From Heterocephalus glaber (Eukaryota; Chordata; Mammalia; Rodentia; Bathyergidae): 64,000 nt of DNA. The stretch's first letter is position 1. Each line of letters begins with the position of its first letter. The stretch spans positions 9,910,571 to 9,974,570 of the forward strand of contig NW_004624747.1 of NCBI RefSeq assembly GCF_000247695.1. The letters run 5' to 3'. The notes under the pieces were generated by a model that ran no database searches, was not told the origin of the DNA, and was given only the letters and a program-made list of their open reading frames with translations. Made by a program: the position numbers and the translations under genes. Positions 1 through 37,814 of this stretch are shown piece by piece.

Positions 1-540
1 ATTTGAACAAAACCCGAGAGATAAATTTAACAGAACGTGATGCCTGATTGTACAGAGGAAAGAAAGAAAATAAAGGCGTTTCAGGATGCCTCCCAAAGAC
101 TTGACACATGAGTGAACGGTCCTTATTAATGAAATGAGGGCTACAGATCAGAAAATAAAATCAGACCAGAGAAAGGGGGTTCAAGTTCAGTTTGAGGCAT
201 GTTGATTTAGCAGTGAAGCCTCTTCCACGAGGAATTCAGTGATTTCTCTTTCTAGGCTGGAAATCACTCCTTCCCCTGGGATCCACAGCACAGTATACCT
301 TCTCACTTTACATCATTTAAATCTGCTGTATTTACAAGATATCCTTGGGAAGTTGCTTCCAGGACCTCCTAGGACACCAAACTCATAGATGCTCAAGTCT
401 GGTACAGTGCAGGAAGTCTACAAAGGGGAAGGAGAGCAAGAAGGCCGCCCCCAACACCTGTGCGACGCTTTCCCGTAGGGAGCCTGGAAGGAGCAACCTT
501 CAGCAGCTGGGGGCGCCTGAGGCGTCAGGGTTCAGGCTGG
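1..540. other. Upstream intergenic sequence, nothing identified
   Basis: No exon, RNA gene or repeat that I can name is visible here. The short open frame from 345 lacks any family resemblance and runs into the promoter repeat, so I treat it as chance. GC content rises from about 420 onward as the UPB1 promoter is approached. Confidence 0.5.
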
Positions 541-877
541 GAAGAGGCGTGTCCTGGCTCGGGTCGAAGGAGGTGCAAAGAGCAAGGAGGGGTCCAGCTG
601 GCGAATCTCTGAAGCTCTGATTGGCCGTGCGCCGAGAAGATGGGGAAGAAGGCGTGTCCTAGCTCGTGTCTAAAGAGGTGCGAAGAGCCAACGGAGGGTC
701 TGCAAGCCTTGGAGCTCTGATTGGCTGCTAGAGAAGGGGGAGTGTCCGCACGTGGCGCTCTCGGGCCCAGGGTAAACAAATAGAGGGGAGGGAGCATGCG
801 TCTGGCCGCCTTCTTCAGGGGGCAAAGAGCAGACAGCTGGGGTCAGCACTGACGTCTGACGTTTGTCTGTTTCAGCC
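541..877 (+). promoter_or_regulatory. UPB1: UPB1 proximal promoter and 5' UTR
   Basis: GC-rich segment directly before the UPB1 start codon. Two inverted CCAAT boxes (ATTGG) lie at 620-624 and 720-724, a palindromic E-box CACGTG at 749-754, and a forkhead-type GTAAACA at 772-778. No good TATA box is seen. A forkhead site fits a liver-expressed gene, but that link is inference. The start codon at 878 has a strong context (GCCATGG). The bases before it, TGTCTGTTTCAG ending at 875, look like a splice acceptor, so part of the 5' UTR could come from an upstream exon. Confidence 0.6.
546..757 (+). repeat. Degenerate ~100-bp tandem duplication in UPB1 promoter
   Basis: Two diverged copies are visible by eye. 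Both begin GGCGTGTCCT (546 and 651), continue with GCTCG, AGGTGC and AAGAGC blocks, and end in AGCTCTGATTGG (ATTGG at 620 and 720). Spacing is 105 bp at the left end and 100 bp at the right, so small indels separate the copies. A possible third partial start (GGAGTGTCCG) begins near 739. Each full copy carries one inverted CCAAT box, so the duplication doubles the likely NF-Y sites. Confidence 0.7.
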
Positions 878-29937
<29,060 letters not shown>

Positions 29938-30184
29938 CTGGCTGCACCCCTTCCTGCCCGGGGATAGGGGTGGGTGCCTCTTTCCCCCAGTGGAGAAGCA
30001 TGCGGGACAGGTGTTCAAGTTCTGATAAGGATGCTGCCCCAGATGGGTTTTTCAATACCCAGGTGAGGGGAGGTGAAATGGGGAATGGCTGCTAAATGGG
30101 CATAAGATTTCTTTCTGGAGTGATGGAAATGTTTTGGGATTAGACAGAGGTGATGATGGTTGCACAACACTGCAAATGTATAAA
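29938..30184 (+). other. UPB1: UPB1 3' UTR, end not defined
   Basis: Sequence after the UPB1 stop codon. No AATAAA occurs for several kilobases. Candidate variant hexamers are TATAAA at 30179-30184 and ATTAAA at 30942-30947. The first lies inside an old L1 3' end. The end given here is only the nearer candidate. Confidence 0.35.
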
Positions 30185-30210
30185 GTACCACTGGATCGTA
30201 TGCTTTACAT
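30075..30210 (+). repeat. Ancient L1 (L1M-type) 3' end
   Basis: GAATGGCTGCTAAATGGGCA, TTCTTTCTGGAGTGATGG, GATGATGGTTGCACAACAC. Same family region as 16185-16415. Confidence 0.7.
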
Positions 30211-30282
30211 GTTTTATGACTCCTACCTCGCATTTAGAAAATTATTCGGGTACTGCTTGGGCCAGTGAATTTGAAGTTAGAT

Positions 30283-30421
30283 GGGCTGGGTGTGGTGCCA
30301 CACGTCTATAATCTTGGGAGGCTGAGGCAAGAGAATTGCTGTGAGTTGGAGGCCAGCCTGGGTTACATAGTGAGTTCAAGGCTAGGCTGAACTGCATAAT
30401 GAGACCCTGTCTCAAAGAAGG
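30283..30421 (+). repeat. B1 SINE with internal duplication
   Basis: GGGCTGGGTGTGGTGCCAC, GAGTTGGAGGCCAGCCTGG, then the repeated GAGTTCAAGGCTAGGCTGAAC, ending GAGACCCTGTCTC. Confidence 0.88.
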
Positions 30422-30579
30422 AGTTAGACAGATGGGATGCCCCAGTCCTGAGGTGACATTAGCAGGTTGAGGGTCAGCGTGAGCATCTGTTGTGATGGTG
30501 GGAAGAGGGTGTGGGTTGATGCAGAGTGACAGCCTACAGCATGGCTGCAGGTGTGTCAACTTGATTTGACTGCAGTCCC

Positions 30580-30912
30580 CTGGCTAATTATCCAGGCTGG
30601 CCTTGAACTCCTGGATTTAAGAAATTCTCCTGTCTCAGCCTCCTGGATAGCTGGGGCTATCTGTACACAGACCCGTGCCCAGGTTTGTGGAGTTACTGTT
30701 ATTGTTTTGTTTTGGTTTGGTTTCTGTGGTACTGGGATTGAACCCAGAGTCTCATACATGCTAAGCAAGTGCTCTGCCGTTGAGATATACCCCAGCCCTT
30801 TTAAAATTTGGAGACAGGGTCTCACTTAGTTGTAAAACCTGGCCTCCAGTTTATAATCTTCCTGCCTTGGCCTTTTGAGTAGCTAGGCTTACAGGTGTTT
30901 ACTACCACACCT
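30580..30912 (-). repeat. B1 fragment followed by B1-dID SINE, minus orientation
   Basis: First, ATCCAGGCTGGCCTTGAACTC to GATAGCTGGGGCTAT, a B1 without its head. Then from about 30720 GGTACTGGGATTGAACCC, GCCGTTGAGATATACCCC, GGAGACAGGGTCTCACTTAG, to ACTACCACACCTTGG. Confidence 0.75.
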
Positions 30913-30934
30913 TGGTTGTGTGAAAGTAGTTTAT

Positions 30935-31205
30935 AGATGTGATTAAAGTCCAAGGGAGATTATCTCATATAACTTGGGTGGTCCCGACTCAATCTAAAAA
31001 GCAGATCAGATTCCATGTGAGCAGACAGCAGTTCTAGCCCCTGAGGAGAGTTCCAGCCTGCTGCCTTGACAGCCTGCTCTTGGGTTGGACTTGTCTAACC
31101 AGCCCCTACAATCACTGGCTTCAGTTCCTTGCAACAAATCTCTTTATATCTCACTGGGTCTGGATTTCTCATTGGGTCTGACTGACACAGATTTTGGTAC
31201 CAGAA
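30935..31205 (+). repeat. MaLR-like LTR fragment
   Basis: GATTAAAGTCCAAGGGAGAT, CTTGGGTGGTCCCGACTCAA, CAACAAATCTCTTTATATCTC, ending in a CTGACTGACACAG-type LTR end followed by TTTTGGTACCAG. Family not decided. ATTAAA at 30942 lies within. Confidence 0.45.
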
Positions 31206-31369
31206 TTGGTTCCAGAGAATGAGAATCCTAAGGATGAGTTTTCTGCATTGGTATTAGGTTTTCTGGAATTCTCTCATTTGCTTGGCGCTGGTGACTATTT
31301 TGAATGGCAAAAAGGGAAGTGGCAGTTCACAGCATGATGCAGCCGTGGAGATTCATATGTGGCATAGGC

Positions 31370-31510
31370 CCTCAGCCAGTGTCCAGGAGTTCCAGCCCAC
31401 CCTTCCTGACAGCCTGCCCTGTGGGTCTCAGACTTACTGAACCAGCCCCCAGCGTCATGTAAAGCAATTCCTGCACTAAAGCTCTTGATATCTTATTTCT
31501 ATCCATCCCC
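31370..31510 (+). repeat. Second, diverged copy of the 31-kb LTR end
   Basis: AGTTCCAGCCCACCCTTCCT and CTGACAGCCTGCCCTGTGG match the order of TTCCAGCCTGCTGCCTTGAC in the copy at 31050, then AACCAGCCCC and CTCTTGATATCTTATTTC. Confidence 0.4.
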
Positions 31511-31529
31511 TGGTGGTTCTGCTTTTGAG

Positions 31530-31705
31530 TTTGATCCTCAACTTGCATATCAGGTTAGTCACCTCCCTACACCTTGGTTTCCACGTCTGTAAAAGCAGAC
31601 CATGTGCCCTGTCCTGCTTTATCTCACAGAGGGGTGGTGACAGACTAGGTGAGCTAGGGAGCTCCCTGGCAATTGTCAGTGCAGTGCCCATGTGGGCTCT
31701 GTGCC
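31530..31705 (+). repeat. MIR SINE
   Basis: GTTAGTCACCTCCCTACACC, TTGGTTTCCACGTCTGTAAA, then GGTGAGCTAGGGAGC. The TTTCC-CGTCTGTAAA core is typical of MIR. Confidence 0.6.
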
Positions 31706-32233
31706 TTACAACAGCCGCATGGCAGCTGACCAGAGTGTGAGGGAGTAGTGTGCTGTAGTTCCACCCTTCCTGTTCCTGGTCAGAGTGCAGCCTCATCCCT
31801 TCACCGGCCCAGGAACTGCACTGCATGAACAAGCCCATGTTGGGGCTGGACAGCCCTTGGATGATAAAGGCCGATGGAGTGGCCTGACTATGCTAATCCC
31901 CATAGCCTCTCTGAGCTGCAGGTAGTAGTCTGCTTTGGACCTTATTTCTTCATAAAAGACAGCCCTGCAGACATGGTGAGCCTTTTTTTTTTTTTTTGTC
32001 TGGCCTTTCCGGATCTTTGTACCTATCATTTCTAGGAGCATGTAATCAGCCAAATATAGAGGTTTTGAGGACATGTTGTATTTATGAGTAATGCACCAGG
32101 CACTTTGATTATCCATACCTTTGAAAACAACAATCGGGCTCATCCTAGAGTAGGCAGGCTCTGCACAGATAGGGTGTTTCCAAGATTTGCCTTGTGCCTG
32201 GAACAGGTGATGCTCAGAAAACATTTGTTGATC
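31706..32233. other. Intergenic stretch, nothing identified
   Basis: A 15-T run at about 31983 is the only low-complexity feature. No gene or named repeat. The reverse frame 31793-32311 runs through a B1 and is not a gene. Confidence 0.4.
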
Positions 32234-32360
32234 CCGGCCATGGTGGCACAGGCCTGCAATCCCAGCACTTGGGACGCTGAGGCATGAGGATTGCCCTGAG
32301 TTCGAGGCCAACCTGAACTACATAGTGAGACCCTGTCTCAACCCCTCCCCTCAAAAAAAG
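32234..32360 (+). repeat. B1 SINE without internal duplication
   Basis: CCCGGCCATGGTGGCACAGG, GAGTTCGAGGCCAACCTG, GTGAGACCCTGTCTCAACCC. Confidence 0.85.
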
Positions 32361-32594
32361 TTTGTTGAATGAACCTGGGGTTAAGGTTTTATGCGTGTGT
32401 TGCTGATGCCATGGAGAAGGCTCACAGCTGAGAACTTGCTTTGGTTCAGTACCCATGGCTTGCAGGCCCTCTGGGCCCTCTGCAATCTTGGGTGAAACAT
32501 TCTGATCCCTCAGTTTTCTCACAACAAGTAGCTGGACTCAGAGTTCTTCAGAGTTCTTCCAGCTCCCGCAAGCAGCCTTCCTGCCAGGCGACAG

Positions 32595-32672
32595 CTTTAT
32601 TTGTAATGCTAGGGACTGACCCCAGACCCTTGCACATGCTGAGCACACACTCTACCACTGAGCCCAGCAGCT
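32595..32672 (-). repeat. ID-like SINE, minus orientation
   Basis: AATGCTAGGGACTGACCCC and CTCTACCACTGAGCCCAGC. Confidence 0.6.
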
Positions 32673-32769
32673 TCACTGCTGGCATCTGGAGTGGGGTCAG
32701 GGTGGCCAGACTACACTGTGCCCGAAAGGAAAAAGAGAATTCTCAAGCATAGACCAGGAGCTAAACCAC

Positions 32770-33310
32770 AGTCTTAGTAAGTTAAAAATATTCAAATCCT
32801 ATAATGTGTATTTTCCAATCAGAGTGGACTTAAAGGAGAAATCAGTAGCAAAAGAAAAACTGGGAAATTCAAAAATAGGTGGAAATTAGCACACTACTTT
32901 TTTCTTTTGCAGTGCCGGAGATCAAACCCAGGGCATTGCACAAGTTAAGCAAGTGCTATACCCCTGAACTACTCCCCTTGCCCAATAGCATACTCTTAAA
33001 CACCCAGTGAGTCAAAGGAAATCATAGAAGAAGTTAGAAAATATCTTGAGATACATGAAAAACACAAATACCAAAACATACAAAATGCAATGAAAAGCAG
33101 CGCTAAGAAAGAAACTTATTGCTATACTTACATTGAAGATCTCAAACCAACGACCAAACTTCACATGTTGAAGAACTCTGAGCGTGTGCATGACCAAATG
33201 AAACCCAACACTAGCAGAAGAAAGGAAATGATTAGAACAGAGGTAAAAAAAAAAAAAAAGCAGTAGAGGAGATAAATGAAAGCAAAATTTGTTCTTCAAG
33301 AAGATCAAAA
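32770..33310 (+). repeat. L1 ORF2-region fragment
   Basis: GAAATCAGTAGCAAAAGAAA, GAGATACATGAAAAACACAA, then AACCCAACACTAGCAGAAGA are conserved stretches of the L1 ORF2 middle region, with many stops. A minus ID-like SINE interrupts at about 32900-32985. Continues after other insertions at 34720. Confidence 0.6.
32900..32985 (-). repeat. ID-like SINE, minus orientation
   Basis: GTGCCGGAGATCAAACCCAG and TATACCCCTGAACTACTCCCC. Inserted in the L1 fragment. Confidence 0.65.
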
Positions 33311-33311
33311 A

Positions 33312-33392
33312 TGGCCAGGGATTTAGCTCAGTGGTTCTGCTGCCTGCCTCGCAAGCACAAGGTCCTAAGTTCAATCCCCGGTACAAAAAGAT
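33312..33392 (+). repeat. ID SINE (young type)
   Basis: GGCCAGGGATTTAGCTCAG, CTCGCAAGCACAAGGTCC, GTTCAATCCCCGGTAC. AAGATCAAAA occurs on both flanks as a target duplication in L1. Confidence 0.92.
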
Positions 33393-33465
33393 CAAAATTG
33401 ACAACCCATAGCTCGATTGTAATAATGTCTTTTTTTTTTTTATCAGTCAATCAGAAATAAAAGTG

Positions 33466-33520
33466 GGAGCCAGGCATGGTGGCACATGCCTGTAACCCCA
33501 GCACTCAGGAAAACTGGGTG
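33466..33520 (+). repeat. B1 SINE 5' fragment
   Basis: GAGCCAGGCATGGTGGCACA to CCCCAGCACTCAGG; the rest is absent and L1 sequence follows. Confidence 0.7.
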
Positions 33521-34225
33521 TCCACATGCAGAAGATTGAATCTAGACCCAAATATCTCACCATGTACTAAACTAAAATCAAAATGGAACAAAGATCTAAT
33601 GTTAAAACACTTGAGCAGGGCATGGTGGCACATACCTGTAATCCCAGCACTCGGGAGGCTGAGGCAGGAGGATTGCCATGAGTTCGAAGCCAGAGTGGGC
33701 TACATAGTGTGTTGAAGGGCAGCCTGAACTACATAGTGAGACCTCATCTCAAAAAACAAAACAATTTAAAAAACCCAAAAATAACAAATCTGGTGAGGCT
33801 GTAAGGAAAAAGGAACCTTTCTTCATCGTTGGTGGGAATGTAAACTAGTACAACCACTACGGGAATCAGTATGGAGATTTCTCAAAAAATTAAAACTAGA
33901 AATTCCATTTAACCCAGCTATTCCCATTCTAGGTATCTTCCTGAATGAGTTAAAGACATGTTACGGTAATAGATGCATACTCATGTTTATAGCAACAAAA
34001 TTCATAACAGCTTAATCTTGGAAGCAGCGTATATGTCCATCAACAGATAAATGGATAAAATATACACAATGCAGTTTATTACTCTGCCATAAAGAAGGTT
34101 AAACTTGAGTCATTCATAGGAAGATGGACCTTGAAACCATAATGTTAAGTCAAATCAAACACATAAAGTTAAATATCACATGGTTTCTTATTTGAGAAAC
34201 TCATAAATAACAAAATAAAGGTAAT
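33521..34225 (+). repeat. L1 3' end, interrupted by B1
   Basis: CTGGGTGTCCACATGCAGAA, then after the B1 at 33613-33770 the run GAGGCTGTAAGGAAAAAGGA, GTTGGTGGGAATGTAAACTA, CCATCAACAGATAAATGGAT and CATAATGTTAAGTCAAATC. These are the end of ORF2 and the 3' UTR. It sits between two earlier ORF2 pieces, so it is a separate insertion. Confidence 0.75.
33613..33770 (+). repeat. B1 SINE with internal duplication
   Basis: GAGCAGGGCATGGTGGCAC, GAGTTCGAAGCCAGAGTGGG, repeated GGGCAGCCTGAACTACATAG, GAGACCTCATCTC. Confidence 0.88.
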
Positions 34226-34318
34226 AGAAGTGGGAGATCTTTCTTTAAAAAGAAAGAGGGTCAACAGCTGAAGAGGGGGAAGAAGGAGAAGAAGAAAAGG
34301 ACGAAAAAATTGAGATGT

Positions 34319-34410
34319 GGGCCGGGGATTTAGCTCAGTGGTTCTGCTGCCTGCCTTGCAAGCACAAGGTCCTGAGTTCAATCCCTAGTACCAAAAAAAA
34401 TTTTTTTTAA
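34319..34410 (+). repeat. ID SINE (young type)
   Basis: GGGCCGGGGATTTAGCTCAG, GCAAGCACAAGGTCCTGAG, GTTCAATCCCTAGTACC, A/T-rich tail. Confidence 0.92.
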
Positions 34411-34507
34411 ATAAAAAAAAGATGCTGTGTACAAGTGCCAACTTCCCACAAGGAATGTAATCATTATATACTGCAACCATGCATTAATAAAAAAGATACA
34501 CTATTAA

Positions 34508-34596
34508 AAATCTCAGTGCTCGGAAGGAGAATGGCCTTGAGTTCAAGGCCAGACTGAACCACGTAGCAAGACCCTATCTCAAAACAAATTTTTTTT
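34508..34596 (+). repeat. B1 SINE, internally shortened
   Basis: CTCAGTGCTCGGAAGG, GAGTTCAAGGCCAGACTGAA, GCAAGACCCTATCTC. The 5' third is missing. Confidence 0.75.
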
Positions 34597-34615
34597 AAAG
34601 AAATGAATGTGGGAC

Positions 34616-34716
34616 TCCAAGGATTTAGCTCAGTGGTGCCGCTGCCTGCCTCACAAGTCCAAGGTCCCAAGTTCGATCCCCAGTACAAGAATAAATTAAA
34701 AATAAAAGATCATTAA
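34616..34716 (+). repeat. ID SINE with 19-base target duplication
   Basis: AAGGATTTAGCTCAGTGGTG, CACAAGTCCAAGGTCCC, GTTCGATCCCCAGTAC, AT-rich tail. The direct repeat AAAGAAATGAATGTGGGAC at 34597-34615 and 34717-34735 flanks it exactly. Confidence 0.94.
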
Positions 34717-34899
34717 AAAGAAATGAATGTGGGACATTACTTCAAATTCTATAGAAATAAAAGGAATTATGAAAAATACTATAGAATCATAGGATACTAT
34801 GGACAATTCAATGCCAACAAACTGGATAGCTTAGATGAAATGGATTAATTATTCCTAGAAATGCAAAACCTCCCAAGATTAAATCGTAAAGGAATAGAA

Positions 34900-35045
34900 A
34901 CTGGGTATGGTGGCCACCTGTTATCCCAGCATTTGAGAGGCTGAGGCAGGAGGATCACCACGAGTTCGAGGCCAGCCTGGGCTGCACTGAGTCCAAAGCC
35001 AGCCTGAACTATATAGCAAGATCCTGCCTCAGAAAACCAAAAAAT
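34900..35045 (+). repeat. B1 SINE with internal duplication
   Basis: ACTGGGTATGGTGGCCACC, GAGTTCGAGGCCAGCCTGGG, repeated AAGCCAGCCTGAACTATATAG. Confidence 0.88.
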
Positions 35046-35334
35046 TAAATGAATGAATGAGTGAATAGAAAATCTGAATAGATGTCACTAGTAAGGAGAG
35101 TGAATCAGTAATCAAAGATCTCCCAACCAAAACAAGAAAAACCCACTTTGGACTAGATGGTTTCATTGGTGAAAACCACCTACCAAATGTTTTAAAAACT
35201 AACACGAAAACTCAAAGCCTTCCAAAAAAATTGAAGGAGAGGGAAAATGTCCTAACTCACTCTCTGAGGCAAGCATTTTCTTGATAGAGACACCACAAGA
35301 AAACTGCAAACAAATGCATTATAAATATTGTTTG

Positions 35335-35472
35335 CTTTTTTTGTTTTGTTTTGTTTTGAGAAGTGAATTTGTGCTGTGGTCCAGGCTGGTGTCAAACTCC
35401 TGGGCCTAAGTGATCCTCTCACTCAGTCTCCTGAATATCTGGGACTAGAAGTGTGCGGCACCACACTTGGCT
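35335..35472 (-). repeat. B1 SINE, minus orientation
   Basis: TTTGTTTTGTTTTGTTTTGAG tail, GGTCCAGGCTGGTGTCAAAC, CACCACACTTGGC. Confidence 0.78.
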
Positions 35473-35519
35473 TCTTCATAAACATTGCTGCAGAATCCCC
35501 AATAAAATACTGGCAAACC

Positions 35520-35725
35520 TACCAGGCATGGTGGCACAGGCCTGTAATCCCAGCATGTAAAGAGGCTGAGTCAAAAGGATCATCTTGTGTTTGAGGCCAG
35601 CTGGACTACATAGTGAGTTCAGCCCAGCATGGACTACATAGTGAGACCCTGTTTCAAAAAAACAAAAATAAAGGACCCGAGTTTGATCTCCGGTACCAAA
35701 AAAAAACAAAAACAAAAAAACCCCC
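35520..35725 (+). repeat. Chimeric B1 plus 3' half of ID, one target duplication
   Basis: A full B1 with internal duplication (ACCAGGCATGGTGGCACAGG to GAGACCCTGTTTC), an A-rich linker, then only the 3' part of a young ID (AAGGACCCGAGTTTGATCTC, CGGTACC) and an A-rich tail. The single direct repeat AAATACTGGCAAACC at 35505-35519 and 35726-35740 encloses the whole unit. Confidence 0.88.
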
Positions 35726-35977
35726 AAATACTGGCAAACCAAATTCAACAGCAAATTAAGATAATTATATAGCATGATCAGGTCATATTTATTTCTGGAA
35801 TATGAGGATGGCTCTGCGTCCTTGATAAATCCATGTAATATATTTCATTAACAGAATGGAGGGGGAAAAGATTCCATGTGATCATCTCAGTTGATCCAGA
35901 AAGAGAATTTGGAAAAATGCAAAATCTTTTCATGAGTAAAAAGATCAATAAAGTAGGATTAGAAGAAACTAACACAG

Positions 35978-36058
35978 GGGCCGGGAATTTAGCGCAGTGG
36001 TTCCGCTGCCTGCCTCGCAAGCACAAGGACCCGAGTTTGATCCCCAGTACAAAAAAAC
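35978..36058 (+). repeat. ID SINE (young type)
   Basis: GGGGCCGGGAATTTAGCGC, GCAAGCACAAGGACCCGAG, GTTTGATCCCCAGTAC. Confidence 0.92.
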
Positions 36059-36224
36059 ACCCTAACAGTATAATAAAGGTCATGTATGAAGCTTTAATAT
36101 CAAAAAATATTACAACATAAAAAGAATCTAATATCACGAACAATGTCAAAAGACTCAATGATCATTTTTCCATTTCTATTCAACATCGTACTGGAAGTAC
36201 AAGCCAGAGATACCAGGCAAGAAA

Positions 36225-36393
36225 GCCAGGCCTAGTGGCACATGTCTGTAATCCTAGCAGTAGGGAGGCTGAGGCAGGAGGATTGCTGTGAGTTTGAGAC
36301 CAGCCTGAGCTACATAGTCAGTTCAAGGTCAGCCTGCACTACAAAGAAGACCCTGTCTCAAAAAAAAAAAAAAAAAGAAAGGAAGAAAGACAT
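36225..36393 (+). repeat. B1 SINE with target duplication
   Basis: GCCAGGCCTAGTGGCACATG, GAGTTTGAGACCAGCCTGAG, repeated GTTCAAGGTCAGCCTGCAC. Flanked by CAGGCAAGAAA at 36214-36224 and 36394-36404. Confidence 0.9.
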
Positions 36394-36727
36394 CAGGCAA
36401 GAAAAAAAAATTTCTGTTTGCAGGTGACATAATACATACAAAACCCTAAGAATTCCACCAAAAAGAAAAAGCTGTTAGAACTGATAAACTAATTCAGCAG
36501 AGTTACAGGATACAAAATTAACACAATTTGTTTCTGTACAGTAACAATGAACAATAAAAAGGAAATTAAGAAAACAATTCCATTATAGTAGCTAGCACCA
36601 AAAAGAAAGTATTTTGAGATTAACTCAAGAGGTGAAAAAATGTATGCACTGAAAACTATAAAACACTTGAAGAAAATTAAAACCTAAATAAGTAGAAAGA
36701 CAGCCCAGGTTCATGAATTGGGAAACA

Positions 36728-36830
36728 ATGTTTTGAGACAGGCTCTCACTATGTAGTACAGGCTGGTCTGGAACTCATGACTCCCCTGCCTTCGCCTTCC
36801 TGTTCCCCTCCCAGTGCCTGGGCTTAGTAG
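36728..36830 (-). repeat. B1 SINE, minus orientation
   Basis: TTGAGACAGGCTCTCACTATG, CAGGCTGGTCTGGAACTC, CAGTGCCTGGGCTTAG. Confidence 0.75.
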
Positions 36831-37160
36831 GCATCAGGAAGTGTCTGTTGAGCAAAGGGAAATATGGCTGAGACAGGGTAAAAGGATTTTGTGCCACAGA
36901 GAGTGGCAGTCAAAACAGAAATCAGCTTTATTTTTCCTCCTGATAATACAGTAGTGAATAAGTCATAAGAGATTTGGAAGATAAGGGAAAATATGGAGAA
37001 AGGAAAGTTCATCTTTCATCTTCCAGAGAAAAGCTATAGCTAACATTTTGGCAGAGTTTTTCAGTGATTTTTAATGTTATTTTAATGTAATTGAGATCAT
37101 AATGTCTGTAGTTTGTGGCATTCCTGGTTCACAATATAATGTGAGCATTTCCTACATCAT
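36831..37160. other. Intergenic stretch, probably old LINE, not named
   Basis: AT-rich. Continues in style on the far side of the SINE block at 37400 (CTACATAGTACTCTACAAG). No gene. Confidence 0.3.
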
Positions 37161-37170
37161 AAAAAGCTGG

Positions 37171-37398
37171 CTTTAAACTGGGCATGGTGGTGCATGCCTG
37201 TAATTCTAGCTGCTGAGGAGGCTGAGGCAGGAGGATTTTGAGTTTATGACCAGCCTGCGCAATGTAGCAAGTCCATGTCTAAAATCAAAAACATTTTTTT
37301 AAGGACAGGAGAGGTAGCTCAGTGGTAGAGTATTTGCTTAGCATGTTTGAATCCCTAGGCTCAATCCCCAGCACCACCGCCAAAAAAAAAAAAAAAGA
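37171..37398 (+). repeat. B1-dID SINE
   Basis: B1 (CTGGGCATGGTGGTGCATGC to CCATGTCTAAAATC) joined to dID (GAGGTAGCTCAGTGGTAGAG, GGCTCAATCCCCAGCACC) and an A-tail. Flanks GCTGGCTTTAAACT and GTTGGTTTTAAACT are a decayed target duplication. Confidence 0.85.
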
Positions 37399-37496
37399 AA
37401 AGAAAGTTGGTTTTAAACTATTTTTATCAGCTACATAGTACTCTACAAGTAAATGGTCCATTACTTCATTGGAAATGAAGTCATGTGATCATGTTG

Positions 37497-37655
37497 CAGC
37501 CAGCATGGTGGCAAACAGTCTGTAATCCCAGCACTCGGGGAGGCTAAGGCAAGAGAGGATCACAAGTTTCAATATCACTTGGGCAACTTAATGAGATCCT
37601 GTCTCAAAAAAATAAAAAGATCTGGGAATGTGCAAAGTCCCAATACCAGAAAAAA
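37497..37655 (+). repeat. B1-dID SINE, dID half mostly deleted
   Basis: GCCAGCATGGTGGCAAACAG, CCCAGCACTCGGGGAGGC, GAGATCCTGTCTC, then a remnant AAAGTCCCAATACCAG. Confidence 0.75.
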
Positions 37656-37814
37656 ATTTTTTTTCATAGCTGTTTCTATAACCAGTGATACTAATATGAA
37701 CATTTTAAAGGCTAAATTGGTCGTATTTCTGTTGTTTTCATCAGGATAGTTTCCATGAAATGAAATTCACTCTATTAAAAAGCATAACTGTCACGTTAAG
37801 AATTGTGAAGAGTT

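Larger units (their letters stand above)
34720..36700 (+). repeat. L1 ORF2 reverse-transcriptase region, many SINE insertions
   Basis: Pieces in order: AATGCCAACAAACTGGATAG, CCCACTTTGGACTAGATGG, CCCCAATAAAATACTGGC, GGGAAAAGATTCCATGTGAT, CAATGTCAAAAGACTCAATG, GTACTGGAAGTACAAGCCAG and TACAGGATACAAAATTAAC are the hallmarks of the L1 ORF2 RT domain. Riddled with stops, so dead. SINEs interrupt at 34900, 35335, 35520, 35978 and 36225. Confidence 0.8.

Noticed and set aside
863..877. Upstream in-frame extension of UPB1
   Set aside because: The codon at 863 is TTG, not ATG; mammalian initiation at 878 with GCCATGG is far better supported.
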